Shown: in pieces, positions 15,405 through 24,059 of the stretch
Position numbering within the stretch: position 1 is the first letter of the stretch
Layout: the number at the start of each line of letters is the position of its first letter
From: Hoeflea sp. YIM 152468
Lineage (GTDB): Bacteria > Pseudomonadota > Alphaproteobacteria > Rhizobiales > Rhizobiaceae
Assembly: GCF_029210485.1 (NCBI RefSeq)
Contig: NZ_JARGET010000006.1
Coordinates: forward strand, 1-42,819
Direction: 5' to 3'
DNA length: 42,819 bases
Notes under the pieces: generated by a model
Database searches by the model: none
The model's input: only the letters and a program-made list of their open reading frames with translations
What the model was told of the DNA's origin: nothing
Made by a program: the position numbers and the translations under genes

Positions 15405-17777
15405 ATGAAGGCCGGTTCAAACCTTTTGAACGCTGTGTCAGCTGTAGCGCTGACGGCGGGTATCGTGGTGACAGGCGCGGGGGCAGTGACCCTTGCCGGA
15501 GTTGCAATTGCAGAGGCAGCGGTGATCAGTCGTGTGGATGTGCGGGGCAATTCCCGCGTTGACGCATCGACAGTGCGTGGCAATCTGACGATTTCGCCGG
15601 GTGCAAGCTTCAACAACAACGACATTGATGAATCGGTGAAGCGGCTGTTTGCCACCGGCTTGTTTTCCGATGTCCAGATCAGCGTTTCCGGCTCGACCCT
15701 GATTGTGACCGTCGCAGAGAACCAGATCATCAACCAGGTCGTCTTCAACGGCAACAAGAAGATCAAGGACGCCAATCTCAAGCAGGTCGTCCAGAGCCGC
15801 CAGCTTGGCGCTTACAATGATCTCATTCTTCAGGCCGACGTTCAGGCCATTCGCGATGCCTATGCGGCCATCGGGCGCAGCGATGCGACCGTGACCACGC
15901 GTCTGGTCCCGGTTGACGGCGGTCGCGTCAATCTGGCGTTTGAAATCAACGAAGGTGACCGCACCAAGATTTCCACCATCAATTTTGTCGGCAACCAGGC
16001 GTTTGGCGACGGTCGTCTGGCAGATGTCATCACCACCAAACGGTCTGGCTTGCTGTCGTTCCTGTCCCGCAAGGACGTGTTCGACGAAGACAAGTTGCGC
16101 GCCGACGAGGAGCTGTTGCGCCGGTTTTACTACAACCGCGGATACGCCGACTTCCGGGTGATTTCTTCCTTTGCCGAACTGGATGAGACCAACAACGAAT
16201 ATGTGGTCACCATCACCGTGGAAGAGGGCGAGCGCTATGTCTTCGGCGATGTCAGCATCGAAAGCACCGTTCCCGGTATTGATGGCGAATCCCTCAAGGG
16301 CCTGATCGAAACCCGCAGCGGCTCGGTCTACAGCGCCAAGGATGTCGAGGACACGATCCTCGCGATTTCTGATCGCGTTGCCACCCAGGGCTATCCCTTT
16401 GCCGAAATCACGCCGCGTGGCGATCGGGACTACACCAACCGCACCATCTCGGTGGTCTATCTGGTTGACGAGGGCACCCGCGCCTATGTCGAGCGGATCG
16501 AAATCCGCGGCAATACCCGCACACGCGATTATGTCATCCGTCGCGAATTTGACCTGTCCGAAGGCGACGCCTTCAACCAGGTTCTGGTGCGCCGTGCCAA
16601 GAAGCGTCTCGAAGACCTCAAGTTCTTCTCCTCTGTCGATATCTCCACCCAGCCGGGCTCGCAGCCTGATCGGGTCGTGCTGATTGTCGACGTGAAGGAC
16701 CAGTCAACCGGTGAATTCGGCGTTGGCGGCGGCTATTCCAACTCGGATGGTTTCACCGCGACAGTGGATATCAGCGAGCGCAACTTCCTCGGTCGCGGCC
16801 AGTACATCCGCGCCTCGGTCGGCGGCGGCACCGACTCGCGCGAATATTCGGTCTCCTTCACCGAGCCCTATTTCCTCGGCTACCGTCTTGCCGCAGGGTT
16901 TGATCTCTTCAAGACCACCGACTCGAGCTACAACGGCTTTGAGGAAGACGTTCAGGGGATCAATTTGCGCATTGGTGCGCCGATCACCGAGAACCTTTAT
17001 CTGACCACTGCTTTCAAGTATTCTGAGACCAAGTACACCGGCATCTCGACCGTCACGTCCTATCCGGAACTGAATGCGATCACGCGCACCATCGCCAATG
17101 GCGGCCATGATACCGGGGCCTTGTCCTATACGCTGTCCTACAGCACGCTCGACGACCGGATGCTGCCGCGCGAAGGTATTTCCGCACGGATCACCCAGGA
17201 ATATGCAGGGCTCGGGTTCGACTCGGACTATTTCAAGACCACCGCCAAGGCCAGCTATTTCCATATGCTGTCCGAATCGGGTGATCTGATCGGTCAGCTG
17301 TCGGCGGGTGCCGGCCATGTCACATCGACCGGCGGCGGCAATCTGCGTGTGTTCGACCATCTGTTTGTCGGGCAGGAAACCATTCGTGGTTTCGACACCC
17401 GCGGCATCGGCCCGCGCGTCTTCGACAGCACCGGCACCACCAACATCGGATCCGCAGGCGGCACAACCTATTTCAACGGTTCGGTGGAAGTCTCTGCGCC
17501 GATGCCATTGATCTCGCGTGATCTCGGCCTTCGGCTCAACGTCTTCGCCGATGCGGCAACGCTTTATGGCAATGACATTGCTACTGGCGACTTCACGTCC
17601 GGCGGCGTTACCCAGACACTGGTTGGCAACAGCATGGACTGGCGCGCTTCGGTCGGTGCCGGCATCACCTGGGCTTCGCCGTTTGGTCCGCTCCGCATTT
17701 ACTACGCAGAGCCGGTCGCCAAAGAGAGCTACGACGACATCAAGAAGTTCGGCTTCGGCGCTTCCACACGCTTCTGA
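15405..17777 (+). CDS. bamA: outer-membrane protein assembly factor BamA
   Basis: A 790-residue Omp85 protein. ATG 15405, behind AAAAAGG, gives a proper signal peptide ([19 protein letters not shown], ending near AIAEA); an upstream in-frame start at 15342 would bury it. About five POTRA domains follow (roughly residues 38-360, beginning [15 protein letters not shown]), then a 16-strand barrel with the lid-lock motif IRGFDTRG at residues 660-667 and the terminal aromatic residue (GASTRF) expected of outer-membrane proteins. BamA folds and inserts outer-membrane proteins. Followed by lpxD after 50 nt, which joins outer-membrane protein and lipid A assembly in one transcription unit. Confidence 0.98.
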   Translation: MKAGSNLLNAVSAVALTAGIVVTGAGAVTLAGVAIAEAAVISRVDVRGNSRVDASTVRGNLTISPGASFNNNDIDESVKRLFATGLFSDVQISVSGSTLIVTVAENQIINQVVFNGNKKIKDANLKQVVQSRQLGAYNDLILQADVQAIRDAYAAIGRSDATVTTRLVPVDGGRVNLAFEINEGDRTKISTINFVGNQAFGDGRLADVITTKRSGLLSFLSRKDVFDEDKLRADEELLRRFYYNRGYADFRVISSFAELDETNNEYVVTITVEEGERYVFGDVSIESTVPGIDGESLKGLIETRSGSVYSAKDVEDTILAISDRVATQGYPFAEITPRGDRDYTNRTISVVYLVDEGTRAYVERIEIRGNTRTRDYVIRREFDLSEGDAFNQVLVRRAKKRLEDLKFFSSVDISTQPGSQPDRVVLIVDVKDQSTGEFGVGGGYSNSDGFTATVDISERNFLGRGQYIRASVGGGTDSREYSVSFTEPYFLGYRLAAGFDLFKTTDSSYNGFEEDVQGINLRIGAPITENLYLTTAFKYSETKYTGISTVTSYPELNAITRTIANGGHDTGALSYTLSYSTLDDRMLPREGISARITQEYAGLGFDSDYFKTTAKASYFHMLSESGDLIGQLSAGAGHVTSTGGGNLRVFDHLFVGQETIRGFDTRGIGPRVFDSTGTTNIGSAGGTTYFNGSVEVSAPMPLISRDLGLRLNVFADAATLYGNDIATGDFTSGGVTQTLVGNSMDWRASVGAGITWASPFGPLRIYYAEPVAKESYDDIKKFGFGASTRF

Positions 17778-17827
17778 TTTTGATACGGGTGGCGGTTTGC
17801 CACCCGGTCCTTCCTTCCGGTTTCCTT

Positions 17828-18892
17828 ATGGATAAACATCGCTTTTTTCCTCCGCATGAAGGCATTTCGCTTTCGGACCTTTCCAGTCTTTGCGGAGCGG
17901 AACTGGCCGATTCGGGTTTTGCCGGACGCATGGTGTCGGGCATCGCGCCATTGTCGCGCGCCGATGCGTCAGAAGTTGCTTTCGCACAGTCTCGAATGGC
18001 ATTGCCGGATCTGGCAAAGTCCACCGCCGCGGCTGTTTTCGTTTCCAGAGCCATGGCCGCCCATGTGCCCCAGGGCGTGGCGGCGCTGATCGTCGGATCG
18101 CCGCAACTGGCATTTGCGCTCGCCGGCGCCGCGCTGGTGCCATCCATGGTCCGGCCGCAGCGTTTGACAACAGAAGCCGGCGTGGCATCAACCGCCAGCG
18201 TGGATGCCTCTGCCCGTCTGGAAGACGGTGTTGTAGTTGAATCTGGCGCCGTCATCGGCGCAGGCGTTGAGATTGGTTCCGGCACGGTGATTGGGGCCGG
18301 GGCCGCCATTGGCGCCGGCAGCCGCATCGGCCGTCACTGCCATGTTGGCCATGCGGCAACCGTCCAGCACGCGCTTGTCGGCAACCATGTCATCATCCAC
18401 CCAGGTGCGCGCATCGGCCAGGACGGGTTTGGCTATACGCCCGGCCCGCGCGGGTTGGAAAAAACGCCGCAGATTGGCCGGGTGATCATTCAGGATCATG
18501 TCGAAATCGGTGCCAACAGCGCAATCGACCGCGGCGCGCTCGACGACACGGTCATCGGCGAGGGAACAAAGATCGACAATCTGGTGCAGATTGCCCACAA
18601 TGTCCGCATCGGCCGGCATTGTGTCATTGTCTCCCAGGTTGGCATCGCCGGCAGCACGACCATTGGCGACCGGGTCATGATCGGCGGGGCGAGCGGAATC
18701 AACAGCCACGTGACGATCGGCGATGGTGTGCAACTAGCGGCGATGAGCGGTGTCGCCGGGGATGTTCCGGCAGGCGCACTGTGGGGCGGACAACCGGCGC
18801 GCCCGATGCGCGGATTCCTTCGCGATGCGGCCGCGGCCAATGAACGTGCTTTTGCCAGAAAAGGCAAAAAGGAAGTTGAAGAGGACAAATAA
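17828..18892 (+). CDS. lpxD: UDP-3-O-(3-hydroxyacyl)glucosamine N-acyltransferase
   Basis: A 354-residue left-handed beta-helix acyltransferase, with hexapeptide repeats (for example [20 protein letters not shown]) through most of the protein and a separate N-terminal uridine-binding domain. His257 in [11 protein letters not shown] corresponds to the catalytic histidine of the family. It adds the second hydroxyacyl chain in lipid A synthesis, from acyl-ACP. The start ATG 17828 has a weak ribosome-binding site. Its stop codon overlaps the fabZ start by one base. Confidence 0.97.
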   Translation: MDKHRFFPPHEGISLSDLSSLCGAELADSGFAGRMVSGIAPLSRADASEVAFAQSRMALPDLAKSTAAAVFVSRAMAAHVPQGVAALIVGSPQLAFALAGAALVPSMVRPQRLTTEAGVASTASVDASARLEDGVVVESGAVIGAGVEIGSGTVIGAGAAIGAGSRIGRHCHVGHAATVQHALVGNHVIIHPGARIGQDGFGYTPGPRGLEKTPQIGRVIIQDHVEIGANSAIDRGALDDTVIGEGTKIDNLVQIAHNVRIGRHCVIVSQVGIAGSTTIGDRVMIGGASGINSHVTIGDGVQLAAMSGVAGDVPAGALWGGQPARPMRGFLRDAAAANERAFARKGKKEVEEDK

Positions 18893-19359
18893 TGGAAACT
18901 GCGGCAAATAGCCTGGAAACGGCTGATATCCGGGATATAATGGCTTTGTTGCCCCATCGGTACCCGTTCCTGCTGGTGGACCGGATCGTCTCCATCGATG
19001 GCGACACCTCTGCCATCGGCATCAAGAACGTGACCGCCAACGAGCCGCATTTCACCGGCCATTTCCCGGAAAATCCGATCATGCCGGGCGTCTTGATCGT
19101 CGAGGGCATGGCGCAGACCGCAGGCGCAATCTGCGCCAAGGCTGCCGGTGGCGGCAAGAACCTGGTCTATTTCATGACCATCGACAACGCCAAGTTCCGC
19201 AAGCCGGTCGTCCCCGGCGACAGGCTTGAATACCACGTCGAAAAGATCAAGCAGCGCGGCAACATCTGGCGGTTCCATTGCGAGGCAATGGTCGACGGCG
19301 TCAAGGTGGCCGAAGCTGATATAGGAGCCATGCTGGCTTCGCAAGAAAGCGAGAGCTGA
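18892..19359 (+). CDS. fabZ: 3-hydroxyacyl-[acyl-carrier-protein] dehydratase
   Basis: A 155-residue hot-dog-fold dehydratase. [13 protein letters not shown] is the N-terminal signature; [19 protein letters not shown] carries the catalytic His57 and Glu71. It dehydrates 3-hydroxyacyl-ACP in fatty acid elongation, the same pool that LpxA and LpxD use, which explains its place between them. Both ends overlap the neighbouring genes by one base (TAATG and TGATG), so translation is coupled. Confidence 0.98.
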   Translation: METAANSLETADIRDIMALLPHRYPFLLVDRIVSIDGDTSAIGIKNVTANEPHFTGHFPENPIMPGVLIVEGMAQTAGAICAKAAGGGKNLVYFMTIDNAKFRKPVVPGDRLEYHVEKIKQRGNIWRFHCEAMVDGVKVAEADIGAMLASQESES

Positions 19360-20189
19360 TGACAATTACCGCGCCTGCCGCCCTGAATTTGGCCCGCATT
19401 CACCCCTCCGCGGTTGTCGAGGATGGCGCCATCCTTGGCTACAATGTTGAAATCGGTCCGTTCTGCCACGTCGGGGCGAAAGTCCGGCTTGGCGATCATG
19501 TGCAGCTGATGAGCCATGTGGTTGTGCAGGGGTCCACCACGATTGGTGAAAAGACGGTCGTGTTTCCGCAGGCGGTTCTTGGCTGTGCCCCGCAGAACAT
19601 TCACTACAAGGGCGAAGACACCGAACTGATCATAGGCCGGTCCTGCACCATCCGCGAAGGCGTGACCATGCATCCCGGCATGCCCGCATCCGGCGGCAAG
19701 ACCACCGTCGGCGACCATTCGATGTTTCTGGCCTACTCGCACGTGGCGCATGATTGCCATGTCGGCGACCATGTCATCCTGTCCAACAATGTCATGCTGG
19801 CGGGACATGTCAGCATCGGTGACCGGGTGATCATGGGCGGTGGGGCTGCGGTCCACCAGTTCGCCCGTATTGGCCATCACGCCTTCATCGGCGGGTTGGC
19901 GGCGGTCAACAATGACGTCATTCCCTACGGCATGCTCAACGGCAATCCGGGTGTGCTGATGGGGCTCAACATCATCGGCATGCAACGCGCAGGCTTTGAC
20001 AAACCGGCCATCCATGCCGTGCGGCGCGCCTTCAAGGCGATCTTCGACAACAGCACGCCGATCCGGGACAACATCGCCCGGGTCCGCGACCAGGCCGACA
20101 AGAACGCCGCCGTGGACGACATCATTGCCTTCATTGATGCCGAAAGCGAGCGCGCCCTGTCGTCGCCGGCCCGGGGGCAGCGGGGCTGA
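19359..20189 (+). CDS. lpxA: UDP-N-acetylglucosamine O-acyltransferase
   Basis: The protein (276 aa) has a left-handed beta-helix of hexapeptide repeats and a helical C-terminal domain (ending in a charged tail). [12 protein letters not shown] contains His131, equivalent to the catalytic base His125 of E. coli Lpx[13 protein letters not shown] is also diagnostic. It starts lipid A synthesis by placing a 3-hydroxyacyl chain on UDP-GlcNAc. It overlaps fabZ by one base and is followed almost at once by lpxI. Confidence 0.98.
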   Translation: MTITAPAALNLARIHPSAVVEDGAILGYNVEIGPFCHVGAKVRLGDHVQLMSHVVVQGSTTIGEKTVVFPQAVLGCAPQNIHYKGEDTELIIGRSCTIREGVTMHPGMPASGGKTTVGDHSMFLAYSHVAHDCHVGDHVILSNNVMLAGHVSIGDRVIMGGGAAVHQFARIGHHAFIGGLAAVNNDVIPYGMLNGNPGVLMGLNIIGMQRAGFDKPAIHAVRRAFKAIFDNSTPIRDNIARVRDQADKNAAVDDIIAFIDAESERALSSPARGQRG

Positions 20190-20193
20190 TCCG

Positions 20194-21084
20194 GTGACCG
20201 CGGCAACCGCCATGCCTGACCTCAGCGGTCGTCTGGCAATTCTCGCCGGCAAGGGCCGGTTTCCGGTCCTGGTAGCCCGGGCCGCGCGGGACATGGGGCA
20301 CAATCCTTTCATCGTCGCGATCCGGGGCGAAGCCGATCAGGACTGGTCGGGGTTTGACCATTGCCAGATCAGCATCGCCGACCTGGCGCAACTTGCCAGG
20401 ACCATTCGCCGGGAGGCGATCGGATCGGTGGTGTTCGCCGGCGGCATTGACCGGCGTCCGGACCTCGCGAATCTGCGGCCGACCTGGCGCTCGCTGATGG
20501 CGCTGCCGGCATTTCTACGGGTGTTTGCCGCCGGCGGCGATGACAAGATCCTGCGGTTTGCCATCAGGGTGCTGGAGAAGGAAGGCGTGAAGGTCCTGGC
20601 CGCGCAGCAGATAGCGCCTGATCTGCTTGGCACGCCGGGGCCGCTGGCACAGATGCGCCCCGGCAAGTCGGATTGGCGCGATATCGAAGCCGCCGGCGCC
20701 GTGGCGCTTGCGCTCGGTCGCCTCGATGTCGGGCAGGGCTCGGTCTCTGTGGGCGGTCGCGTCATCGCGCTTGAGGGTCTCGAAGGCACCGACGCCATGC
20801 TTGCGCGTGTCAAGGAGTTGCGCGCCAGCAAGCGATTGACCGTCCCGGGTGGGGTTCTGGTCAAGATGTGCAAGCCGGATCAGGATGAGCGTGCCGACCT
20901 GCCGTCGATCGGCCCGTTGACGGTGATCAATGCGCATGCGGCGGGTCTGGCCGGCATCGCGGTGGAGGCCGGCCGTGCGCTGGTGCTCGAGCGCGAGCAG
21001 GTGATTGACGAGGCCAACCGGCTGGGTCTGTTTGTGATTGGCATAAAGCCAGCCAACCCGGAGGCGGTGCAATGTCAGCCCTAA
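20194..21084 (+). CDS. lpxI: UDP-2,3-diacylglucosamine pyrophosphatase LpxI
   Basis: The protein is the LpxI type (formerly DUF1009), which replaces LpxH in most alphaproteobacteria. It begins around GRLAILAGKGRFPVLVARAA and contains VVFAGGIDRRPDL, GGDDKILRFAIRVLE and the C-terminal GTDAML and VNAHAAGLAGIAVEAGR-type blocks (here INAHAAGLAGIAVEAGR). It cleaves UDP-2,3-diacylglucosamine to lipid X and UMP. Two starts are possible: GTG 20194, eight bases after a GGGG stretch (296 aa, chosen), or ATG 20212 (290 aa). The frame is open further upstream inside lpxA, but that part is not coding. Overlaps lpxB by 13 nt. Confidence 0.93.
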   Translation: MTAATAMPDLSGRLAILAGKGRFPVLVARAARDMGHNPFIVAIRGEADQDWSGFDHCQISIADLAQLARTIRREAIGSVVFAGGIDRRPDLANLRPTWRSLMALPAFLRVFAAGGDDKILRFAIRVLEKEGVKVLAAQQIAPDLLGTPGPLAQMRPGKSDWRDIEAAGAVALALGRLDVGQGSVSVGGRVIALEGLEGTDAMLARVKELRASKRLTVPGGVLVKMCKPDQDERADLPSIGPLTVINAHAAGLAGIAVEAGRALVLEREQVIDEANRLGLFVIGIKPANPEAVQCQP

Positions 21085-22232
21085 AACTCGCGGTCGTTGC
21101 CGGCGAACCTTCGGGCGACATTCTGGGGGCCGAACTGGTGCGTGCGCTCGCCGTTGAAACCGGCCGGCAGCCCACATTGATCGGGGTTGGAGGCGACCGC
21201 CTCATCGCCGAGGGCCTGACCTCTTTGTTTGACTACAGCGAATTGTCGATCATGGGCTTTTCCGCCGTCATCGCCAATTTGCCCAAGCTGATCCTCCGCA
21301 TCCGCCAGACCGCGGACGCCATCATTGCCGCCCGGCCTGATTGCCTGCTGATCATCGACAGTCCGGATTTCACCCACCGCGTCGCGCGCAAGGTCCGCCA
21401 GGCGCTGCCCGGCCTCAAGATCATCAATTATGTCTGTCCCACGGTGTGGGCCTGGAAGCCCGAACGGGCGCAAGCCATGCGCGGCTGGGTGGATCACGTG
21501 CTGTCCGTTTTTCCGTTTGAACCGGCTATTGTCGAAAGCCTTGGCGGACCGCCGCTGACCTATGTCGGACACCGGCTGATCGACGATCCCGGTTTGAATG
21601 CCGCACATCGGGCCCAGCAGGCCCGCAGGCAGGCGCCCGCGCCCAAAGGGCCGCCCATGTGTCTGATCCTGCCGGGATCGCGTCGTGGCGAGGTTGCGCG
21701 CCTGAGCGCTGATTTCGGCGCCGCCGCCGAATGTCTGACACAGATCAATCCGGACATGACCTTCGTGCTGCCCGCCGCCGCCCATGTCGAGCGCCAGGTC
21801 CGCGACCAGGTTCTGGGCTGGGACGTCAGTTGCAGGGTTGTGACCGGGGATGCCGCCAAGTGGCAGGCTTTTGCGCAGGCCGATGTGGCGATTGCCGCGT
21901 CCGGCACGGTGCTTCTCGAACTGGCTCTGGCCGGTGTTCCGCACATGTCGTGCTACAAGCTCGACCCGATTGCCCGGCTGTTGTTCAACATGGTCACCAC
22001 ATGGACCGGGGCTCTGCCCAATCTGATTGCCGGTCATGTTGTCATCACCGAGTATTACGACAACCAGGTCAGGCCCGAGCGGCTGGCAATTGTTGCCGAC
22101 CAGCTGGCCGGCAATACCCTGCACCGGGCCGCCATGCTGGCTGATTTCGATCTGGTCCGCGAGCGCATGCAGATCGGCCAGCCAGCCTCACAACTTGCCG
22201 CCAAAACCCTGCTCTCAGTTATCGGACGCTGA
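21072..22232 (+). CDS. lpxB: lipid-A-disaccharide synthase
   Basis: A 386-residue GT-B glycosyltransferase. AVVAGEPSGDILGAELVRAL is the N-terminal signature, with IDSPDFTHRVARKVR, YVCPTVWAWKPERAQ and the C-terminal IAASGTVLLELALAGVPHM all typical. It joins lipid X and UDP-2,3-diacylglucosamine into the lipid A disaccharide at the inner membrane. The ribosome-binding site GGAGGCGG lies inside the end of lpxI. It is the last gene of the plus-strand envelope run; gltA is convergent. Confidence 0.98.
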   Translation: MSALKLAVVAGEPSGDILGAELVRALAVETGRQPTLIGVGGDRLIAEGLTSLFDYSELSIMGFSAVIANLPKLILRIRQTADAIIAARPDCLLIIDSPDFTHRVARKVRQALPGLKIINYVCPTVWAWKPERAQAMRGWVDHVLSVFPFEPAIVESLGGPPLTYVGHRLIDDPGLNAAHRAQQARRQAPAPKGPPMCLILPGSRRGEVARLSADFGAAAECLTQINPDMTFVLPAAAHVERQVRDQVLGWDVSCRVVTGDAAKWQAFAQADVAIAASGTVLLELALAGVPHMSCYKLDPIARLLFNMVTTWTGALPNLIAGHVVITEYYDNQVRPERLAIVADQLAGNTLHRAAMLADFDLVRERMQIGQPASQLAAKTLLSVIGR

Positions 22233-22387
22233 TCAGCGCCGACAGACCGGCGGGCGGTAAGCAGGGTGGTGTTGGGCCGGTGCGCCCCCGAAAGACAGCG
22301 CCACGTCCGGTTGCCAATCTGTGGTTCTGGCAGACTGCCAGGCTGCAACGCCAGCTTCCCGTCAAGCCAGGCCTGACACAGGCCAGC

Positions 22388-22417
22388 AATAAAAAGGCGC
22401 CCGAAGGCGCCTGTTTA
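22388..22417 (-). terminator. rho-independent terminator of gltA (possibly bidirectional)
   Basis: Read on the minus strand, a 6-bp stem GGCGCC / GGCGCC closed by the stable TTCG tetraloop (22396-22411) is followed by TTTTTATT, a textbook terminator 44 nt after the gltA stop. On the plus strand the same stem is followed by TGTTTAT, so it may also stop transcripts coming from lpxB. Confidence 0.88.
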
Positions 22418-22454
22418 TCGGGGTGTCCGGTGGCCGCGATGGCGGCCATCTGGG

Positions 22455-23744
22455 TCAGCGCTTGGAAGTCGGCACGTAATCGCGTGTCGGTTCGCCGATA
22501 TAGAGCTGGCGCGGGCGTCCGATCCGCTGGTCCGGGTCCTCGATCATTTCGCTCCACTGGGCGATCCAGCCGACCGTGCGGGCCAGCGCAAACAGGACGG
22601 TGAACATGGTGGTCGGGAAGCCGAGCGCCTTGAGCGTGATGCCGGAATAAAAGTCGATGTTGGGGTACAGTTTCTTCTCGATGAAGTAGCTGTCGGTGAG
22701 CGCGATCCGTTCGAGCTCCATGGCCACTTCGAGCATCGGATCGTCCTTGATGCCGAGTTCATTGAGCACTTCATGCGTGGTCTTCTGCATGATCTTGGCG
22801 CGCGGGTCGTAGTTCTTGTAGACACGATGACCAAAGCCCATCAGCCGGAAAGGGTCATCCTTGTCCTTAGCGCGCGCGATGAACTCGGGTATCTTGTCGA
22901 CAGAACCGATTTCGGACAGCATGTTGAGTGCCGCCTCGTTGGCGCCGCCATGGGCCGGACCCCAGAGGCAGGCGATACCCGCTGCAATGCAGGCAAACGG
23001 ATTGGCGCCCGACGAGCCGGCAAGACGCACGGTCGATGTCGAGGCGTTCTGCTCATGATCGGCATGCAAGATGAAAATGCGGTCCATGGCGCGGGCCAGC
23101 ACCGGATTGACCTCATAATCTTCACACGGCACGGCAAAGCACATGCGCAGGAAGTTCGAGGCGTAGTCGAGATTGTTGGTCGGGTAAATGAAGGGCTGGC
23201 CGATATGGTATTTGTAGGCCATTGCCGCCAGGGTCGGCATCTTGGCAATCATCCGCATCGAGGCAACCATCCGCTGATGCGGGTCGGTGATGTCGGTTGA
23301 ATCGTGATAAAACGCCGACAGCGCGCCGACACAACCGCACATCACCGCCATCGGGTGGGCGTCACGGCGGAACCCGGTGAAGAACCGGCTCATCTGCTCG
23401 TGCACCATGGTGTGGCGGGTGACGCGATAATCGAAATCGGCCTTTTGCGTGGCGGTCGGCAGTTCGCCGTAAAGCAGCAGGTAGCAAACCTCCAGGAAAT
23501 CGCCCTGTTCAGCCAGCTGATCAATCGGATACCCGCGATGCAGCAGAATGCCGGCGTCGCCGTCGATGAAGGTGATCTTGGATTCGCAGGAGGCCGTGGA
23601 GGTGAAGCCGGGATCGTAGGTGAAGGCCCCGGTGTGCTTGTAAAGTGCGGCGATGTCGACAACGTCGGGGCCCAGTGTTCCGGACTTGACTGTAAGGTCG
23701 AGTTCCTTGTCCTCGATAGTGATTTTTGCGTTCTTGTCTGCCAT
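22455..23744 (-). CDS. gltA: citrate synthase
   Basis: A 429-residue type II (Gram-negative) citrate synthase: [21 protein letters not shown] near the N-terminus is split here as [12 protein letters not shown] and [28 protein letters not shown] holds a catalytic His, and [16 protein letters not shown] and NIDFYSGI complete the active site. It condenses acetyl-CoA and oxaloacetate to citrate in the TCA cycle. The start ATG 23744 follows GGAAGGAC; an upstream in-frame extension to 23780 has no ribosome-binding site. Monocistronic, with its own terminator. Confidence 0.98.
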   Translation of the reverse strand: MADKNAKITIEDKELDLTVKSGTLGPDVVDIAALYKHTGAFTYDPGFTSTASCESKITFIDGDAGILLHRGYPIDQLAEQGDFLEVCYLLLYGELPTATQKADFDYRVTRHTMVHEQMSRFFTGFRRDAHPMAVMCGCVGALSAFYHDSTDITDPHQRMVASMRMIAKMPTLAAMAYKYHIGQPFIYPTNNLDYASNFLRMCFAVPCEDYEVNPVLARAMDRIFILHADHEQNASTSTVRLAGSSGANPFACIAAGIACLWGPAHGGANEAALNMLSEIGSVDKIPEFIARAKDKDDPFRLMGFGHRVYKNYDPRAKIMQKTTHEVLNELGIKDDPMLEVAMELERIALTDSYFIEKKLYPNIDFYSGITLKALGFPTTMFTVLFALARTVGWIAQWSEMIEDPDQRIGRPRQLYIGEPTRDYVPTSKR

Positions 23745-24059
23745 GGCATGTCCTTCCACAAATGCAGGCGTCGGGCCCATGGCCGACGTCTTGGATGACC
23801 GTCACGCGTTTAGCTATATGATTTGCCGCAGCCTGCCAAGCTATGCGGAAGGCTAATTGCATGCTGCGCCACGCCCAATCCAGCGGCCACGGCGCCATTC
23901 TGGGCAAAAGATAACGTCTTGGAATTGTGCCCAAAACAGCCTGAAATCGGCAGCGGATTGGTTGCGCGCGCCGGCGCGGGGTGGGCGCAGGATCTGCAGG
24001 TCAGGGTGGCGCAACAGGCCATTTGGGGTGTAGTCTGGCTGGCTTCTAGCGAGGCGTGT
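23745..24059. promoter_or_regulatory. divergent intergenic region between gltA and comEC
   Basis: This 315-nt region must hold the promoters of both divergent genes. CGTCGG (23769-23774) and CCGACG (23783-23788) can form a hairpin that would lie in the 5' leader of the gltA mRNA. GAGG just before 24060 is the comEC ribosome-binding site. No convincing -35/-10 pair and no gene were seen. Confidence 0.4.

Noticed and set aside
23745-24059. Missing gltX between gltA and comEC
   Set aside because: I have a recollection that gltX lies here in some relatives, but I am not sure enough of the ancestral order to call it a loss.
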